NCBI RefSeq assembly: GCF_001898325.1
Contig: NZ_MKTR01000028.1
Span: 1-52,910 of the forward strand
DNA length: 52,910 bases
Source of the DNA: Microbacterium sp. 67-17
GTDB taxonomy: Bacteria > Actinomycetota > Actinomycetes > Actinomycetales > Microbacteriaceae
Direction: 5' to 3'
Made by a program: the position numbers and the translations under genes. Shown here one piece after another: positions 32,472 to 41,480 of the stretch. Each line of letters starts with the position of its first letter. Position 1 is the stretch's first letter. The notes below the pieces were generated by a model that was given only the letters and a program-made list of their open reading frames with translations, was not told the DNA's origin and did no database searches.

Positions 32472-33422
32472 CTACCCGCGGCGGGCTTGCTCAGGGGGCG
32501 AGCCGAGGATGACGACTCCGAGCGGCTCGGTGACATCGACTTCATCCCGGTAGCGCAGAAGCGCGTCGATGAACTCCTGCTGCGCGGGGGACGGAACGTA
32601 GGTAGACCGAGTGATGAGGAGTGCGCGGCGGTCGGCCCATTCCTCTGCCACCGGATGTATGGCAGCAGGCAGTGTGGGAGAGCGGCTGACGGTCCCATAC
32701 GGGACGATCGCCGCGCCAGCCCCAGTGCTGGCGACGGCGTACACCGCGTTGAGGGTTGGCAACCGCACGCGGTACGCCGGTGACACACCGAGGATGCGCG
32801 CCTGCTCGTCGATGAGTGTCTGAAGCGGGTTTGCCGCTGGCAACCCGATCAGCGGCCCCCGCATCACCTCCTCGAAGGAAGGAGCCACGTCGTCTCCGCG
32901 GAACACCGAGCCACGAACGACGACAAGGGGATCCGCCCATAACTCACGAGCGATCAAACCGTCGCCCGTCGGTGGGAGGGAAACGATCCCGAGGTCAGCA
33001 CCCCCCTCGCGGACCCGAGACGCGACCTCGACGCTGCTTGTCTCGACCACCGCGATCCGCATCGTAGGGAATCGTGCGAGAGTCGCGGCCAGGAACTCGG
33101 TCAAGGTATCGACGGCTGATGTGTTGCTGGCGAGCCGGATCTCGTGGGCAGAGTCCCCGCGCAGCCCGTCCATCGCCTGCCGCAGTTCATCAGCACGTTC
33201 GAGAAGGGCACGGGCATGTATCGCCAGGGTCGTGCCGGCCGTGGTCGGCACGATCCCACCTCGTCGACGCGACAACAGCTCGACTCGCTCTTGCCGTTCC
33301 AGTAGAGCGATCCGGCTGCTGGCCGACGACAGCGAGACCCCCACGGCGCGGGCGCCCGCCGTGATCGAGCCGGCGTCGATGATCGCGACGAACAGCTCCA
33401 GATCCCGCAAGTTGGGCGCCAC
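32472..33422 (-). CDS. LysR-family transcriptional regulator
   Basis: The 316-residue protein has a LysR winged helix at residues about 18-40 (ITAGARAVGVSLSSASSRIA) and a substrate-binding domain with the usual LGIVSLPP and IVPYG segments. It is divergent from the TauE/SafE-like permease gene with 120 bases between, the standard arrangement of a LysR regulator and its target. The effector is unknown. Confidence 0.9.
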   Translation of the reverse strand: MAPNLRDLELFVAIIDAGSITAGARAVGVSLSSASSRIALLERQERVELLSRRRGGIVPTTAGTTLAIHARALLERADELRQAMDGLRGDSAHEIRLASNTSAVDTLTEFLAATLARFPTMRIAVVETSSVEVASRVREGGADLGIVSLPPTGDGLIARELWADPLVVVRGSVFRGDDVAPSFEEVMRGPLIGLPAANPLQTLIDEQARILGVSPAYRVRLPTLNAVYAVASTGAGAAIVPYGTVSRSPTLPAAIHPVAEEWADRRALLITRSTYVPSPAQQEFIDALLRYRDEVDVTEPLGVVILGSPPEQARRG

Positions 33423-33542
33423 GAACTAGCTTTCGGATTTCGCGTACATCCCTTCCGATTCTATCAACCTGCGTCCAGCGCACTTTTGGAAGCCTTGAAG
33501 GCCTCCGGGACATCTTGTGACCCGGGCGAGGAGGAGGCCAAC

Positions 33543-34346
33543 GTGCTGATAGAAATCGCGCCGCTTCTGCGAGGAGCGGCGGTCGTCGGCGCAGGCTTCC
33601 TTGCAGGAGGTCTGAACGTCGTCGTAGGCGCGGGGACACTGGCGTCCTTCCCCATCCTCGTTCTGCTGGGGTTTCCGCCGTTGACGGCGACGATGGCGAA
33701 CACGGTCGGCATCGTGCCCGGCAGCCTGTCGGGGGTATTCGTCTACCGACGCGAGCTGCGCGCACACTACCGCGTTACTCGCCTACTGCTTCCCTCATCC
33801 AGCGCCGGCGGCGTCACCGGCGCGCTCCTCCTCCTGCACTTGTCCGCCGACATCTTCGCTGCCGTCATCCCTTGGCTGATTGGTATCGGTACGCTTCTGG
33901 TACTCAGCGGACCCGCCATCAAGAACCGCATCGGCCGCGTGGCGGCAACCGACGACGTCGACGCGACGCCATTCCCTCGCCGAGGTTCGAAAGTCGCCTC
34001 CGTGGTCGGCGCGTTCCTGCTCGGAGTTTATGGTGGCTACTTCAGTGCAGCGCAGGGGATCCTCCTCGTCGCCCTGCTCGGGATCACGACGACGTTGCTG
34101 ATGCAAGAACTCAACGCCGTGAAGAACGCCAGCGTCGCCGCGGTCAACATCATCGCCGCCACGGTCTTCATCTTCGTCTCACCAGAACTGATCTCGTGGC
34201 CCATCGTCGCCCTCGTTGCTCTCGGCTCGATCCTGGGAGGATTGGTCGGCGGCAGGTTCGCAAGACGACTCCCCGCAGGCCTGTTCCGCGGGTTCGTCGT
34301 CATCGTCGGCATCACCACCGTCACGGCAACGGTCTTAAGCCATTGA
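33543..34346 (+). CDS. TauE/SafE (TSUP) family membrane permease
   Basis: This 267-residue protein has eight or so hydrophobic helices and the family's internal repeat, with GGLNVVVGAGTLASFPILVL near the N-terminus and GVYGGYFSAAQGILLVALLG in the second half. I chose the GTG at 33543, preceded by GAGGAGGCC; the frame is open farther upstream without support. Such permeases move sulfite, sulfonates or organic acids. The divergent LysR gene probably regulates it. Confidence 0.88.
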   Translation: MLIEIAPLLRGAAVVGAGFLAGGLNVVVGAGTLASFPILVLLGFPPLTATMANTVGIVPGSLSGVFVYRRELRAHYRVTRLLLPSSSAGGVTGALLLLHLSADIFAAVIPWLIGIGTLLVLSGPAIKNRIGRVAATDDVDATPFPRRGSKVASVVGAFLLGVYGGYFSAAQGILLVALLGITTTLLMQELNAVKNASVAAVNIIAATVFIFVSPELISWPIVALVALGSILGGLVGGRFARRLPAGLFRGFVVIVGITTVTATVLSH

Positions 34347-34457
34347 CCACCCTCGGTCGGCAGGAACGGTCGAGCCAGATGTCAGCGCCGGAATCACCCC
34401 GGCACGCGACGATCGATCTGCCCGTCCGGGCCCCGGGCGTAGGCCGAACTCGTTGAC

Positions 34458-34796
34458 GTGGAACCGGTTCACGGAGTTGCTCGCTCAGTGCAGCCGCTGG
34501 CGGCCGCCGCCCGCGAGGTCGGCGCGATGCGGACGGCCGCGTACCCCCGGCGCGATGGCACCGCGGTGCGGCGCAAGGATAGCGCGGTGAAGGTCGTGCC
34601 ACAGCCCTGGCCCGCTTTCGCTTCTCCCCATCTCCTCGAGGCTTCTTTTCGAAGAGGAGCGCGTTCTGATCGCGATCTCGCGAGCCGAGGTGCGCGGCCA
34701 ACGGAGATCGCCGCGCTGCATGACCGATCTCCGTCCACAACCAGCCGGGAGTTGCGTCGCAGCGCGCACGGTCGCACGAGAGGCGCGTGACTCCTC
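34458..34796 (+). pseudogene. Remnant of an IS30-family transposase N-terminal region
   Basis: Joining two frames gives LFEEERVLIAISRAEVRG then PTEIAALHDRSPSTTSRELR and RSAHGRTRGA, the helix-turn-helix region of IS30-family transposases. The frame shifts near 34700, and the catalytic domain and inverted repeats are absent. It marks an old insertion between the permease gene and the peroxiredoxin-like pseudogene. Confidence 0.6.
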
Positions 34797-34817
34797 CGTC
34801 CGTCGCCTCTGCAGCAG

Positions 34818-35464
34818 TCAGCGGATCGCATCGAGCGCTGCGATGATGTCCCGCGGTTCCGCACGTCTGGTGTGGTCGCTGTCCACGAACGACCACGATA
34901 TAGACCCGCTCTGCCTGATCACATAGGTCGCGGGGATCACAAGCGTTCGACCATCGCCACCGTTTCGACGGATGAGATCGTGACCTCGTCGCTCGTAGAG
35001 CGCAGCCAGCTCCGTAGGAATGACGAAGGACAGGCCGTAGCTTTGGGAGACAGTGGCCCCCACGTCGCTCAGAACGTCAAAGTGAGGCTGTGTTTCTCAG
35101 CGGTCGACAATGACTCGTCAGGCACCTGCGGCGAGATCGCAACGAGCCGCGCGTTGCGCGCCTTGAACTCCATGATGTTCGCTTGAAGCGCCCGCAGCTC
35201 GAGATTGCAATACGGGCACCAGCTGCCTCGGTAAAAGCTCAGCACCACGGGGCCATCCTCAAGCAGATCACTCAAGGTCACCGTTTCGCCAGTGGCGCTG
35301 GGGAGAGAAAACACCGGCGCCACATCTCCGACGGCCTTCGCGCGGTCTGCCGTACCGGCGTCGAAGAGCTCCGCAGCCGCACGATCCGTCGTCTCGTTCT
35401 CCTCGGAGGACCGGTTGGACCGCGCGTCCTCGTAGACACGCAGAAGCTCTTCCCGCAGGTTCAT
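34818..35464 (-). pseudogene. AhpC/TSA-family peroxiredoxin-like protein, single frameshift
   Basis: From the ATG at 35464 the frame gives a peroxiredoxin-like N-terminal part (GDVAPVFSLPSATGETVTL and the active-site region GSWCPYCNLELRALQ). It stops at 35069 just after AEKHSLT. The next frame continues the same protein as FDVLSDVGATVSQSYGLSFVI to the natural end at 34818. One missing base near 35075-35080 explains the break. Either the gene is inactive or the base is a sequencing error. Confidence 0.8.
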
Positions 35465-35700
35465 CTCGCTCCCATTCTGCGGCCGTTGACATACACGCTC
35501 AGCTGTCCACGCCCTCGGCTTCTGATGTACGGGGTTGCCGTCGTCGGCGCTCGTGCGCACGTGGCACTCACGACGTGTGCCGCGAGAGCGATCAGTCGAT
35601 GTCGCAACGAATCGGTTGAACGGATTCGTCCATTTCAGGTTACATCGGCGCTGCGATGGCTGGCGCGCTGGCCACACGCGCGCGACCACCTGCAGGTTGT

Positions 35701-36363
35701 CTACGCGCGGGCAGCCTGGGGAACTTCCCTGGCCAGCATGACGGCGACCGCGGCAAGAAGGCTGCCGGTGATGCGGCGCTGCCACTTGAGCCAGGACGGG
35801 CGGGTTCCGATGAATCCTGCGATCGTCCCGGCGGCCAGCACGATTGCTGCGTTGACGATCACGCTGACAGTGATCTGGACTGTGCCGAGCGTGAACCCCT
35901 GCGCAATCGGGTTGCCGTGCGATGTGTCGATGAACTGCGGGATGATCGCCAGGTACATCACCGCCGCCTTCGGATTCAGCAGGTTGGTAAACAGCCCCAT
36001 CCGGAAGAGCTTCCCGTGCGTATCGCGGGTGAGCGGTCCGGGTTCGAACAGTCCTGTCCCTCCTGGGCGGAACGTCTTGAACGCGAGCCAGGCGAGGTAC
36101 AGCACTCCTGCGGCCTTCAGACCGATGTAGAGCCACGGAACCACAACGAACACGACACTGAGCCCCAGGTTCGCCATCGTCATGTAGGTGAGGAATCCCA
36201 CGCCCGTCCCCGCCAGCGAGACCAGACCTGCGATTCGCCCCTGAGCGATACTGCGCGACACGAGATAGATCATGTTCGGCCCAGGCGTGAGCACCATCAC
36301 CAACGCCGCCAACCCCATCCCGCCGACCGCGGCCCACGGGAGTCCAGTACCCAGCACCGTCAT
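35701..36363 (-). CDS. LysE/RhtB-family exporter
   Basis: The 220-residue membrane protein has the conserved MVLTPGPNMIYLVSRSIAQG N-terminal segment, LLNPKAAVMYLAIIPQFID, and six predicted transmembrane helices. The ATG at 36363 follows GGAAGGAACTG. It is divergent from a CGNR zinc-finger gene, with 48 bases between. A decayed close paralogue lies at 18470-18875. Substrate unknown; family members export amino acids and related metabolites. Confidence 0.92.
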   Translation of the reverse strand: MTVLGTGLPWAAVGGMGLAALVMVLTPGPNMIYLVSRSIAQGRIAGLVSLAGTGVGFLTYMTMANLGLSVVFVVVPWLYIGLKAAGVLYLAWLAFKTFRPGGTGLFEPGPLTRDTHGKLFRMGLFTNLLNPKAAVMYLAIIPQFIDTSHGNPIAQGFTLGTVQITVSVIVNAAIVLAAGTIAGFIGTRPSWLKWQRRITGSLLAAVAVMLAREVPQAARA

Positions 36364-36411
36364 AGTCAGTTCCTTCCAACGATTCACGTTCCAGTGTGAT
36401 GTAATGCCCTT

Positions 36412-36948
36412 ATGCATCTCAACCCTTACGGCGAGTACGCGGTCCTGCTCGCCGCGTCACTGGCAAACGACTGGCCCGAAGATCGAGCGGGCATTGTCGA
36501 CCGTGCGGAGTCTTATGGGATGCAGACGCCGTTCGCGAATCCGCAAGCGGACGACTACACCGGTGTCCGCAGGGTAATCGACCGATGGCTCGAAGTCGTT
36601 GATGAACCTTTGCCGCAACGACGCGCCGACCTCCTCAACCAACACCTCGCAGAGGCGGCCGCCTACCCGCGCCTAACCGACCACCATGATGAAGGCTGGC
36701 ACCTCCACTATCGAGACCAAGACCAAGCCCTGCCGCATGTGCTGGAGGCCGTCATCAGCGTCGGCACCGCACTCCACCTGACAACGCGGGGAATGCACCG
36801 CCTTCACCGATGCGACGCCGGCAAAGTCCCGGGTGACCCGTGCCACAACGTCGTGGTAGACGTCACGCGCAACGGCCGCCAGCGGTACTGCAGCGTCCGC
36901 TGCGCCAACCGCGCTGCAGTACGTCGGCACCGCGCGCGACACGCGTGA
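36412..36948 (+). CDS. CGNR zinc-finger/ABATE-domain protein, probable regulator
   Basis: This 178-residue protein has an N-terminal ABATE-type stress domain and a C-terminal CGNR zinc finger (about residues 135-175) with CDAGK...PCHNVVVDVTRNGRQRYC, then SVRCANR and the basic AAVRRHRARH end. Such proteins are thought to be DNA-binding regulators. It is divergent from the LysE exporter gene and probably regulates it. The next 230 bases hold nothing I can support. Confidence 0.88.
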   Translation: MHLNPYGEYAVLLAASLANDWPEDRAGIVDRAESYGMQTPFANPQADDYTGVRRVIDRWLEVVDEPLPQRRADLLNQHLAEAAAYPRLTDHHDEGWHLHYRDQDQALPHVLEAVISVGTALHLTTRGMHRLHRCDAGKVPGDPCHNVVVDVTRNGRQRYCSVRCANRAAVRRHRARHA

Positions 36949-37176
36949 ACATGGAGACCTGACTACGCCCGGCCACCCACATCGCAATGAGCCTCATCGC
37001 CAGCAGCACCGGATCCCACACGCCGGTAGCGGCATCGTCGCCTCCCGCTGGCCCGCTCAGAAACGGAACTACGCCTCTCGACCTCCTCGAGGAAGGCGCC
37101 GACGCCGGGGAAAGTACGGCACCAACGTCGCATGCCGTGGCTCCACGAGCGGGGCGGCAACGCGGCTGACTCGCCC

Positions 37177-37521
37177 TCACCGGAGTCGGTCGACGCCCAG
37201 GTTCCAGATGGTCACGTTCGGTTCCGCGCCGTCGTGGCGAGCGGCGTACTCATGGAGCGCGTCCGTGCGCACGTGCTCCGGGTCCTCGCCGTCCGCGAGT
37301 CGGCGGATGAGCGGAGCCATCCATTCCCATCCCTGATCGACGAGCCGACTGGACCACCGCGACAGGAACCCGTCCGCCGTCCAGACTCCCGCGTGATCGT
37401 CGGGACCGTACCTCTCGCCGGTCGCGACGAGGCGCTCCTCGAACGCGACCCAGACGAACACGGAGCGGTAGGGCTGCGGCGTCCACCCAGCGAGCTCGGT
37501 GAACCGAACCGGGGACGTCAT
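37177..37521 (-). CDS. Hypothetical protein
   Basis: A 114-residue acidic protein rich in Trp and charged residues (FTELAGWTPQPYRSVFVWVA, FEERLVATGERYGPDDHAGV), with no signal peptide or membrane segment. I do not recognise the family, but its composition is that of a real protein. It starts at 37521, overlapping the end of the broken peptidase gene upstream. Confidence 0.5.
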   Translation of the reverse strand: MTSPVRFTELAGWTPQPYRSVFVWVAFEERLVATGERYGPDDHAGVWTADGFLSRWSSRLVDQGWEWMAPLIRRLADGEDPEHVRTDALHEYAARHDGAEPNVTIWNLGVDRLR

Positions 37522-38033
37522 GCTTCCGTGATGCGCACAGGCGAGCGACTGGTCAGAGTCGGTCGTGGTTCGCCGGACTGTTCTGCACGAGCCACCTCCC
37601 CGTGAACGGGTAGACGAGGTCGACCGGATCCACCGTAGAAGCTCCGCACGCCGAGGTTCCAAAGAAGGTTGTGCAGGTTCGTGTTATCGCTGTACCCGAG
37701 GAACGGCTTCGGGTTCGCCGCGATCACGGCGGCATCGAAGTGCGGAATGACAGTGATCTGGTCATCACCACCGATGGCGGCCAGCACCGCGCGAATGCTC
37801 CGATCCGCGAACACCGCGTTCACGTCTGCCGCACGGGCTTCCGCGCTCGCGCCGAGTTGCCGCGTCGTGGGGTACTCGACCGGGATGAACCCGGTCGCCT
37901 CCTTCAGACGCCGCATCGCTTGCTCGTGGAGAACGGGCGAAATCGCTGGGGCGGCGAATGCCGGCGAGATCACGGCGACACGATCACCCGGACGGACTTT
38001 GGGAACGGCTTCAACGAAGCTGCGACCATCCAC
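37518..38033 (-). pseudogene. S66 (LD-carboxypeptidase/MccF-like) peptidase, C-terminally truncated
   Basis: The frame starts with GTG at 38033 and reads a good S66 N-terminal domain: VRPGDRVAVISPAFAAPAIS, RAVLAAIGGDDQITVIPHFD, and the nucleophile serine in GYSDNTN. After SFYGG near 37620 the family sequence stops and unrelated residues run to a stop at 37518. The second domain, with the catalytic Glu and His, is missing; intact proteins are about twice as long. Intact MccF-like members hydrolyse peptide-nucleotide antibiotics or murein peptides. Confidence 0.75.
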
Positions 38034-38260
38034 CGATTAGACCAGACTCCCGCACCGCGGCCCCGTTCGTCGGAGAATACGCCCACTTCGAGCGTATCTA
38101 CACGCGGCCCCTTGGCTGGCGCGCCAGCGGCGGCGGGCGGCGGGCAGCGGCGGCGGCGGCGATTACGTCCCCACGACACTGCAATTCGCAACTCGCTCGA
38201 AAGACCTCGTGGAATTGGCATCTCGTATCGAGAACCTTCAACTGCCGGTCGTGTCGGCCC

Positions 38261-39655
38261 TCAGGCCTCTCCCGGCCTTGAACTGACCACGATTACCTTG
38301 GGTTCGACTGGTGCTCCGTGGGAACCCTTCACATACGACGCGATCCAGATCAGTCGGGTGCGCACGTGGCCGTCGTCGTCGAGCCCGAGTGAGGGGTAGG
38401 GCTGTCGCCGCCAGTGGCCGCGAACCGACCAGGCCGCACGATCGGGCGGCTCGCCGTCGCTCCCCTCTCGATAGACGGATACGTGATCGCTGCCCGCTTG
38501 CACGCGCACGATCGTCAGCTCGCCCTGCGGCTCGCCGCTGGGCACGACGACGCCTGTGACGCGTTCCGACTCAGTTATGCCGCCCTGGGCCATTAACGCC
38601 CACACCGCGGCAAGCAGTTTCTGTTCCGGTCGGGTGTCATCCCAGACCGGGACGAATGGCACGCGGCCGGACAGCTGCGGCCCGACCTGTTTGACATTGA
38701 CCGCGCCGGATCCCGCAACGCCAGCAACGTATGTGCGTATGCGCCACATCGAGCCGCCCTGCCGGTACCAGACCGCGCGGACATGGCGGTCGCTGTCGCC
38801 CGCCCGCTGCATCACGATCGGGCGCGCGAAGAACCAGATCGCGTTGATATGCACGGGCAGCGGATCGAGAACGTCCGCGTCGACGAGGCTGTCGACAGCC
38901 AGACGCAGAAGCTCTTCGTGAAGGAGGAACGCTTCTTCGGGACGATCCGACCCCTCGCCGACCGCCGCGACGACGGACGGCACTTTGTTGGCGGTGAAGA
39001 GCTGTGCGCGAGGGTTGATGCGGGGCGGTTCACCGGCGCTAGGGGGTGGCACCCGCACGAGCGAGTCCGCAGCCAATCGTTCACCAGGATGCCCGATCGT
39101 CTTCAGCGACCTTCCTAGCCAGACGTGTTGATGGGCGAGGTCGAAGGCGATGTAGAGATTGGGTGGCGTCCACCCGCGAGCGACATAGTCGCGGTCAACG
39201 TCCCGCAACGGCGCCAACAGCCTCCGTGCATCCGAAGCGTTGAGCACAGTGGGTGGCAGCGGCCCGCCCGACAGGGTGCAGAACCCGTACCGCGCGACGG
39301 CGTCACGGTTGTGGAATGCGACGATGACTTCGTTACCCTCGGGCAGCCGAGCGGCAACGGTCAAGCCCGCCGCGATGGTGGGGATGACGCGACGGATTGC
39401 GTCGTCATGCTGCTCCCGAATGCCTTGAGCAAACCTCGACCGGCGGCGCGCTGGCTCCACACCCCGCCGCCGCTCCGGCACAGCCCCGCCACCATTCAAA
39501 TGCACTCGCACCTTGCGAGCGAGCGACTCACTCAGCTGCGCCTCAGGGCGCACTTCCGCCTCACCCAGGCTCCGCAGCGCGTCGAGCACGGTGCGCACGT
39601 CAACGCCGAGCTCATTTGCAACCTCGAACACTCGGCGTCGGTACACGAAGTCCAT
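38261..39655 (-). CDS. Protein with N-terminal IF2_N-like domain and unknown C-terminal region
   Basis: The 464-residue protein starts MDFVYRRRVFEVANELGVDV; residues 4-50 resemble the IF2_N helical domain of translation initiation factor 2, which binds nucleic acid or ribosomes. The remaining 400 residues are soluble, with no motif I know; conserved-looking parts include YIAFDLAHQHVWLG and VRAVWYRQGGSMWRI. The ATG at 39655 is chosen by family likeness; the upstream open frame is unconvincing. It is 167 bases downstream of a PIN-domain gene on the same strand, next to a defence island. Function unknown. Confidence 0.6.
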   Translation of the reverse strand: MDFVYRRRVFEVANELGVDVRTVLDALRSLGEAEVRPEAQLSESLARKVRVHLNGGGAVPERRRGVEPARRRSRFAQGIREQHDDAIRRVIPTIAAGLTVAARLPEGNEVIVAFHNRDAVARYGFCTLSGGPLPPTVLNASDARRLLAPLRDVDRDYVARGWTPPNLYIAFDLAHQHVWLGRSLKTIGHPGERLAADSLVRVPPPSAGEPPRINPRAQLFTANKVPSVVAAVGEGSDRPEEAFLLHEELLRLAVDSLVDADVLDPLPVHINAIWFFARPIVMQRAGDSDRHVRAVWYRQGGSMWRIRTYVAGVAGSGAVNVKQVGPQLSGRVPFVPVWDDTRPEQKLLAAVWALMAQGGITESERVTGVVVPSGEPQGELTIVRVQAGSDHVSVYREGSDGEPPDRAAWSVRGHWRRQPYPSLGLDDDGHVRTRLIWIASYVKGSHGAPVEPKVIVVSSRPGEA

Positions 39656-39799
39656 GATGACTTGCCGAGCGTCACCGCCGAACCGCGAAGGCCGCCGACA
39701 TAAAGCGAGGACAGCCGAGTGCCGATCAGATGCACGCCCCACCTGAACAGCGGCGGCCGCGCCGGCGGCCCTCGAGGTAGCTCCTACCCGCCCACTGTC

Positions 39800-39847
39800 T
39801 ATGCCGGTGCGTCTCCTTCGATCTATGCCGGTGCGTCTCCTTCGATG
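39800..39847. repeat. Tandem duplication of 24 bases at the 3' end of the PIN gene
   Basis: TATGCCGGTGCGTCTCCTTC and the following four bases occur twice in a row, the second copy inside the 3' end of the PIN-domain gene and the first just after it. It is probably a slippage duplication that supplied or moved the stop codon. Confidence 0.75.
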
Positions 39848-40842
39848 GTGTCGAGACGCAGGGAGGCGACCTCGTCGATGCGGTTCCCTGACGAGTAAGC
39901 ATTGCCGCTGAGATCCAGGACCCATACGGCGGTGTCCCGATGGGTGGCGTAGTCGCCGGCGTCCTCGTCGAGGATCTCGACGCTCTCGAGCTTCACGAGG
40001 CACGTTGCCTGGGCGGTGTAGTTGATCCATAGATCGCGCGACTTTCGCTCGATCTGCACCCCTTCCACGTTCACATCCAGTAACAAGACTTCAAGCACAT
40101 CAGCAACGTCGAACTCGGTCTTCGCTGCCAGCGAGTGAGTGAAGTCCTTGGGTGTTCCGCCTGCCAGCACCGCATCCTGTACCGCGTCGTGAAGCTGTCG
40201 CTCCTGCTCGTAGTCCAATGAGCCCTCGTCATCGAGGAACTGCCCGGGAACCTTGAAATCGGAGATGCTTTCAAGGATCTTCACCTCCCACTCCACATCG
40301 AGTTTCTCGATCTCGGCCAAGAGTTCGCGCCGTCGCGCTGGTCCGAACGCACGCTTGTCAGCCGACAGAAGAAACGCGTGCGGATCTTCGGGTTCGCACG
40401 TGAGAAGCAGATCGACAAAGACGTACCAGTGCAGCGCGTCACGGTATCCGTTGCCCTCCCTGTCGAACGGTGCCGACCGTGAGATCGCCCGCAACGCGAC
40501 CTCACGATGCTCTACCTCCGGGTAGCCGACGATCTCTGCACCCATCTGTTCGAGGCGCGCCCGCAGAAGACTCTCGTACTCGGCGGCGAAGGACTCTGAA
40601 GCGTTGATGGCTTCCTGGACGAGTTCCCGTGACCTCGGCGGCCATGTCTTGAGAGCCTTCTTCGCCTCGCGTTCACGCAATGCTGCACTGTCGCGGTACC
40701 GTGCCACGGCTTCATCGACCGCAAGCTCGGGCACATAAAGATCGAGCGCTTCGGAAGCGACCGCATCCGCGACGGCGTCCCACTGCCGCCCGCGCAGAAG
40801 CGGATTGCCGACGATCACGTTGGCGTCAAGCAGCAAGAACAC
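39823..40842 (-). CDS. PIN-domain protein (DUF4935-like)
   Basis: The 339-residue protein begins VFLLLDANVIVG, the first acidic strand of a PIN nuclease. Further acidic residues lie in LAVDEAVARYRD and GNGYRDALHWYVFVDLLL, and the LLSADKRAFG strand carries the last aspartate near residue 165. The C-terminal 170 residues are a separate acidic beta-rich region ending in tandem-duplicated sequence. It starts with GTG. PIN domains cut RNA, and forms with a long C-terminal part occur near defence genes. No antitoxin-like small gene is adjacent; the IF2_N-like gene downstream may be its partner. Confidence 0.72.
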   Translation of the reverse strand: MFLLLDANVIVGNPLLRGRQWDAVADAVASEALDLYVPELAVDEAVARYRDSAALREREAKKALKTWPPRSRELVQEAINASESFAAEYESLLRARLEQMGAEIVGYPEVEHREVALRAISRSAPFDREGNGYRDALHWYVFVDLLLTCEPEDPHAFLLSADKRAFGPARRRELLAEIEKLDVEWEVKILESISDFKVPGQFLDDEGSLDYEQERQLHDAVQDAVLAGGTPKDFTHSLAAKTEFDVADVLEVLLLDVNVEGVQIERKSRDLWINYTAQATCLVKLESVEILDEDAGDYATHRDTAVWVLDLSGNAYSSGNRIDEVASLRLDTIEGDAPA

Positions 40843-40913
40843 AGCTCGACGGTACCCGGTGGAGTGTCAAGGTGAACGTGGGGCCGCTCCGATGAAGCAG
40901 AGCTCGTGATTCG

Positions 40914-41342
40914 TTACAGGTTCAGCCCGTGAGCACGCGCCAGCAGATCGGCGACATCGTTCAGCCCCTGATGGCGGAGGTAGGGGATGAAGTGGGTCAT
41001 GGGTGGCTGATTCGAGCGGTACGGGTTCGGGTCTGCACCGTCATACAGCCCACCCCCAGGCAGCGAGGAGAGACCTCCGCCAGGAAGCGTAGACAAGCCG
41101 CCCCCGGGAAGCGTCGACAGACCACCGCCAGGAAGCGTCGACATACCGCCACCAGGGAGCGTGGATAAACCGCCACCAGGAAGGGTCGACAGGCCACCAC
41201 CTGGGAGTGTCGACAGACCACCGCCGGGAAGCGTAGAGGCCCCGTCACCCGGCAGGGTGGACAAGCCGCCACCAGGAAGCGTCGACAGGCCACCGCCAGG
41301 AAGCGTCGACCGGTTGCGTGGCCAGGTGTTTCGTTCAGTCAT
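40914..41342 (-). CDS. Protein with eleven STLPGGGL repeats
   Basis: The 142-residue protein has an N-terminal MTERNTWPRNR, then eleven almost identical octapeptides of the type STLPGGGL (residues 12-99), then a short folded-looking tail (THFIPYLRHQGLNDVADLLA). The repeats are 24 bases long at DNA level (41046-41309). There is no signal peptide or membrane segment. I do not know the family; the Pro/Gly repeat may be a flexible or assembly-forming arm. It is divergent from the large zinc-hook ATPase gene, with 138 bases between. Confidence 0.65.
   Translation of the reverse strand: MTERNTWPRNRSTLPGGGLSTLPGGGLSTLPGDGASTLPGGGLSTLPGGGLSTLPGGGLSTLPGGGMSTLPGGGLSTLPGGGLSTLPGGGLSSLPGGGLYDGADPNPYRSNQPPMTHFIPYLRHQGLNDVADLLARAHGLNL
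41046..41309. repeat. Array of eleven 24-bp tandem repeats, coding
   Basis: Eleven near-identical 24-base units with no spacers keep the reading frame of the minus-strand gene and encode STLPGGGL and close variants (STLPGDGA, STLPGGGM, SSLPGGGL). Slippage would change the copy number by whole octapeptides. Confidence 0.9.
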
Positions 41343-41480
41343 CCGATCAGCGTGCCCCATCTCCCGCACCAACTCCAGCGGCCCGCGCGACGCACAGCTC
41401 GGCGTCCTGTCAGGGCGACGATAGAGTCGGCGGTGAGCAGCGCGTTCCATGGACACCGCTGTCGCGACGGAGGTCGGTCG

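Noticed and set aside
36949..37176. Possible small gene after the CGNR protein
   Set aside because: All frames are short with Arg/Pro-rich shadow composition and none has a ribosome site or family match.
41046..41309. CRISPR-like array of 24-base repeats
   Set aside because: Units follow each other without spacers and stay in frame as a protein repeat, and no cas genes are present.
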